Shown here in pieces: positions 63,708 to 64,000 of a DNA stretch of 64,000 bases. Each line of letters starts with the position of its first letter. Within the stretch, counting starts at the first letter, position 1. The position numbers and the translations under genes are program-made. Source of the DNA: Terfezia claveryi (taxonomy: Eukaryota > Ascomycota > Pezizomycetes > Pezizales > Pezizaceae); assembly GCA_015179025.1 (NCBI GenBank), contig WHUX01000229.1, forward strand, positions 1 to 64,000, written 5' to 3'. Below the pieces are notes generated by a model. The model searched no databases. It saw only the letters and a program-made list of their open reading frames with translations, and was not told where the DNA came from.

Positions 63708-64000
63708 CAATGCTTGCGAACATGAATTGTACTTAGTAATGAAATATCACCATGATCCTCCACTTCCATTTCCACTTCCAAGTCAGATTGCGACTGTGCC
63801 TCTTGAACGATAGGAGCATTCAGGCAGCTATATGATGGGTGGCATCGGCTGCTACAATGCAAATCGGATTTAATACAGCTGCATTGTCGGGTTTGGCATT
63901 TGCCCTTGCACTTGCAGGAATTGTATAATAAATGTAAGTCTAGGTGGAAAATTAATAGAGAATGCGGAAGACATACTTCAGGATATAAACTTAGAGGATT
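63708..64000 (-). CDS. C-terminal part of a CRC-type cysteine-cluster protein (runs off the window)
   Basis: Open from the right edge to TGA at 63708-63710, about 96 codons without a stop. It has a cysteine cluster SCKCKGKCQTRQC, then SCIKSDLHCSSRCHPSYSC, i.e. C-x-C-x3-C-x4-C-x-C-x6-C-x3-C-H, then an acidic tail SDLEVEMEVEDHGDIS. The same cluster, decayed, ends the protein relic in all four P copies, so this is probably the C-terminus of a P-type element protein, here undamaged. Such clusters resemble the CXC/CRC type found in some DNA-binding proteins and transposase tails. The function is not established. Confidence 0.65.

Overview
This window is an intergenic, transposon-saturated block of a filamentous fungal genome, most likely an ascomycete (Pezizomycotina). 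I base that on the element mix: chromodomain Ty3/gypsy elements, Ty1/copia elements primed by an initiator-tRNA anticodon fragment, Tad/I-type LINEs with an RNase H domain, a Fot1/pogo-type transposase and a hAT relic. It also rests on the C-to-T / G-to-A decay of nearly every copy. The species is not identifiable from the sequence alone. I see no host housekeeping gene, no rRNA and no tRNA gene; almost every reading frame is a piece of a mobile element and most carry stops or frameshifts.

Layout. 1-4.4 kb: a decayed copia pol with a 3' LTR, then a LINE ORF1 relic hit by a tiny SINE tail. 4.5-7.2 kb: two non-autonomous TIR elements with 3-bp target duplications, a candidate LTR and a GC-rich minisatellite. 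7.4-14.0 kb: LINE ends, solo LTRs, a ~97-bp satellite, a pogo relic, a reverse-strand copia end and two SINEs with 13-bp duplications. 14.0-16.3 kb: a hAT transposase pseudogene. 16.3-20.0 kb: an internally deleted LINE (ORF1 plus 3' end) and a second LINE RNase H relic. 20-23 kb and 55.8-59.7 kb: a repeated element (called P here) encoding a cysteine cluster of CRC type and bounded by GC-rich palindromes.

23.2-44.3 kb is one nested stack: a SINE is split by a copia element (copia-1, TSD GTATT). Copia-1 is itself split by a chromodomain gypsy (gypsy-1, TSD CAGAT, inside the integrase) and by a second, unusual gypsy (gypsy-3). Gypsy-3 carries an extra ORF downstream of pol and is itself split by a fold-back hAT-type MITE (TSD CTCTTGAT). 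44.5-46.9 kb: a LINE tail insertion, then satellite with a solo LTR. 46.9-53.1 kb: a second chromodomain gypsy (gypsy-2, TSD GTCTC) inserted in the satellite. 53.1-55.8 kb: an inverted duplicate of the 7.4-8.6 kb block plus pogo and LTR pieces. 56.5-58.1 kb: a TA-flanked element with ~350-bp inverted repeats and a tandem-repeat core. 59.7-63.5 kb: a second copia (copia-2) interrupted by a solo LTR, a SINE and a truncated LINE, each with an exact target duplication. The right edge holds the open C-terminal frame of a CRC-type cysteine-cluster protein.

The parts interact as parasites of one another. LINE machinery explains the 12-16 bp duplications around the SINE and LINE tails. The SINE tail shares its 3' end, including a covarying stem-loop, with one LINE family. 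The insertion layers give a relative time scale for the families.
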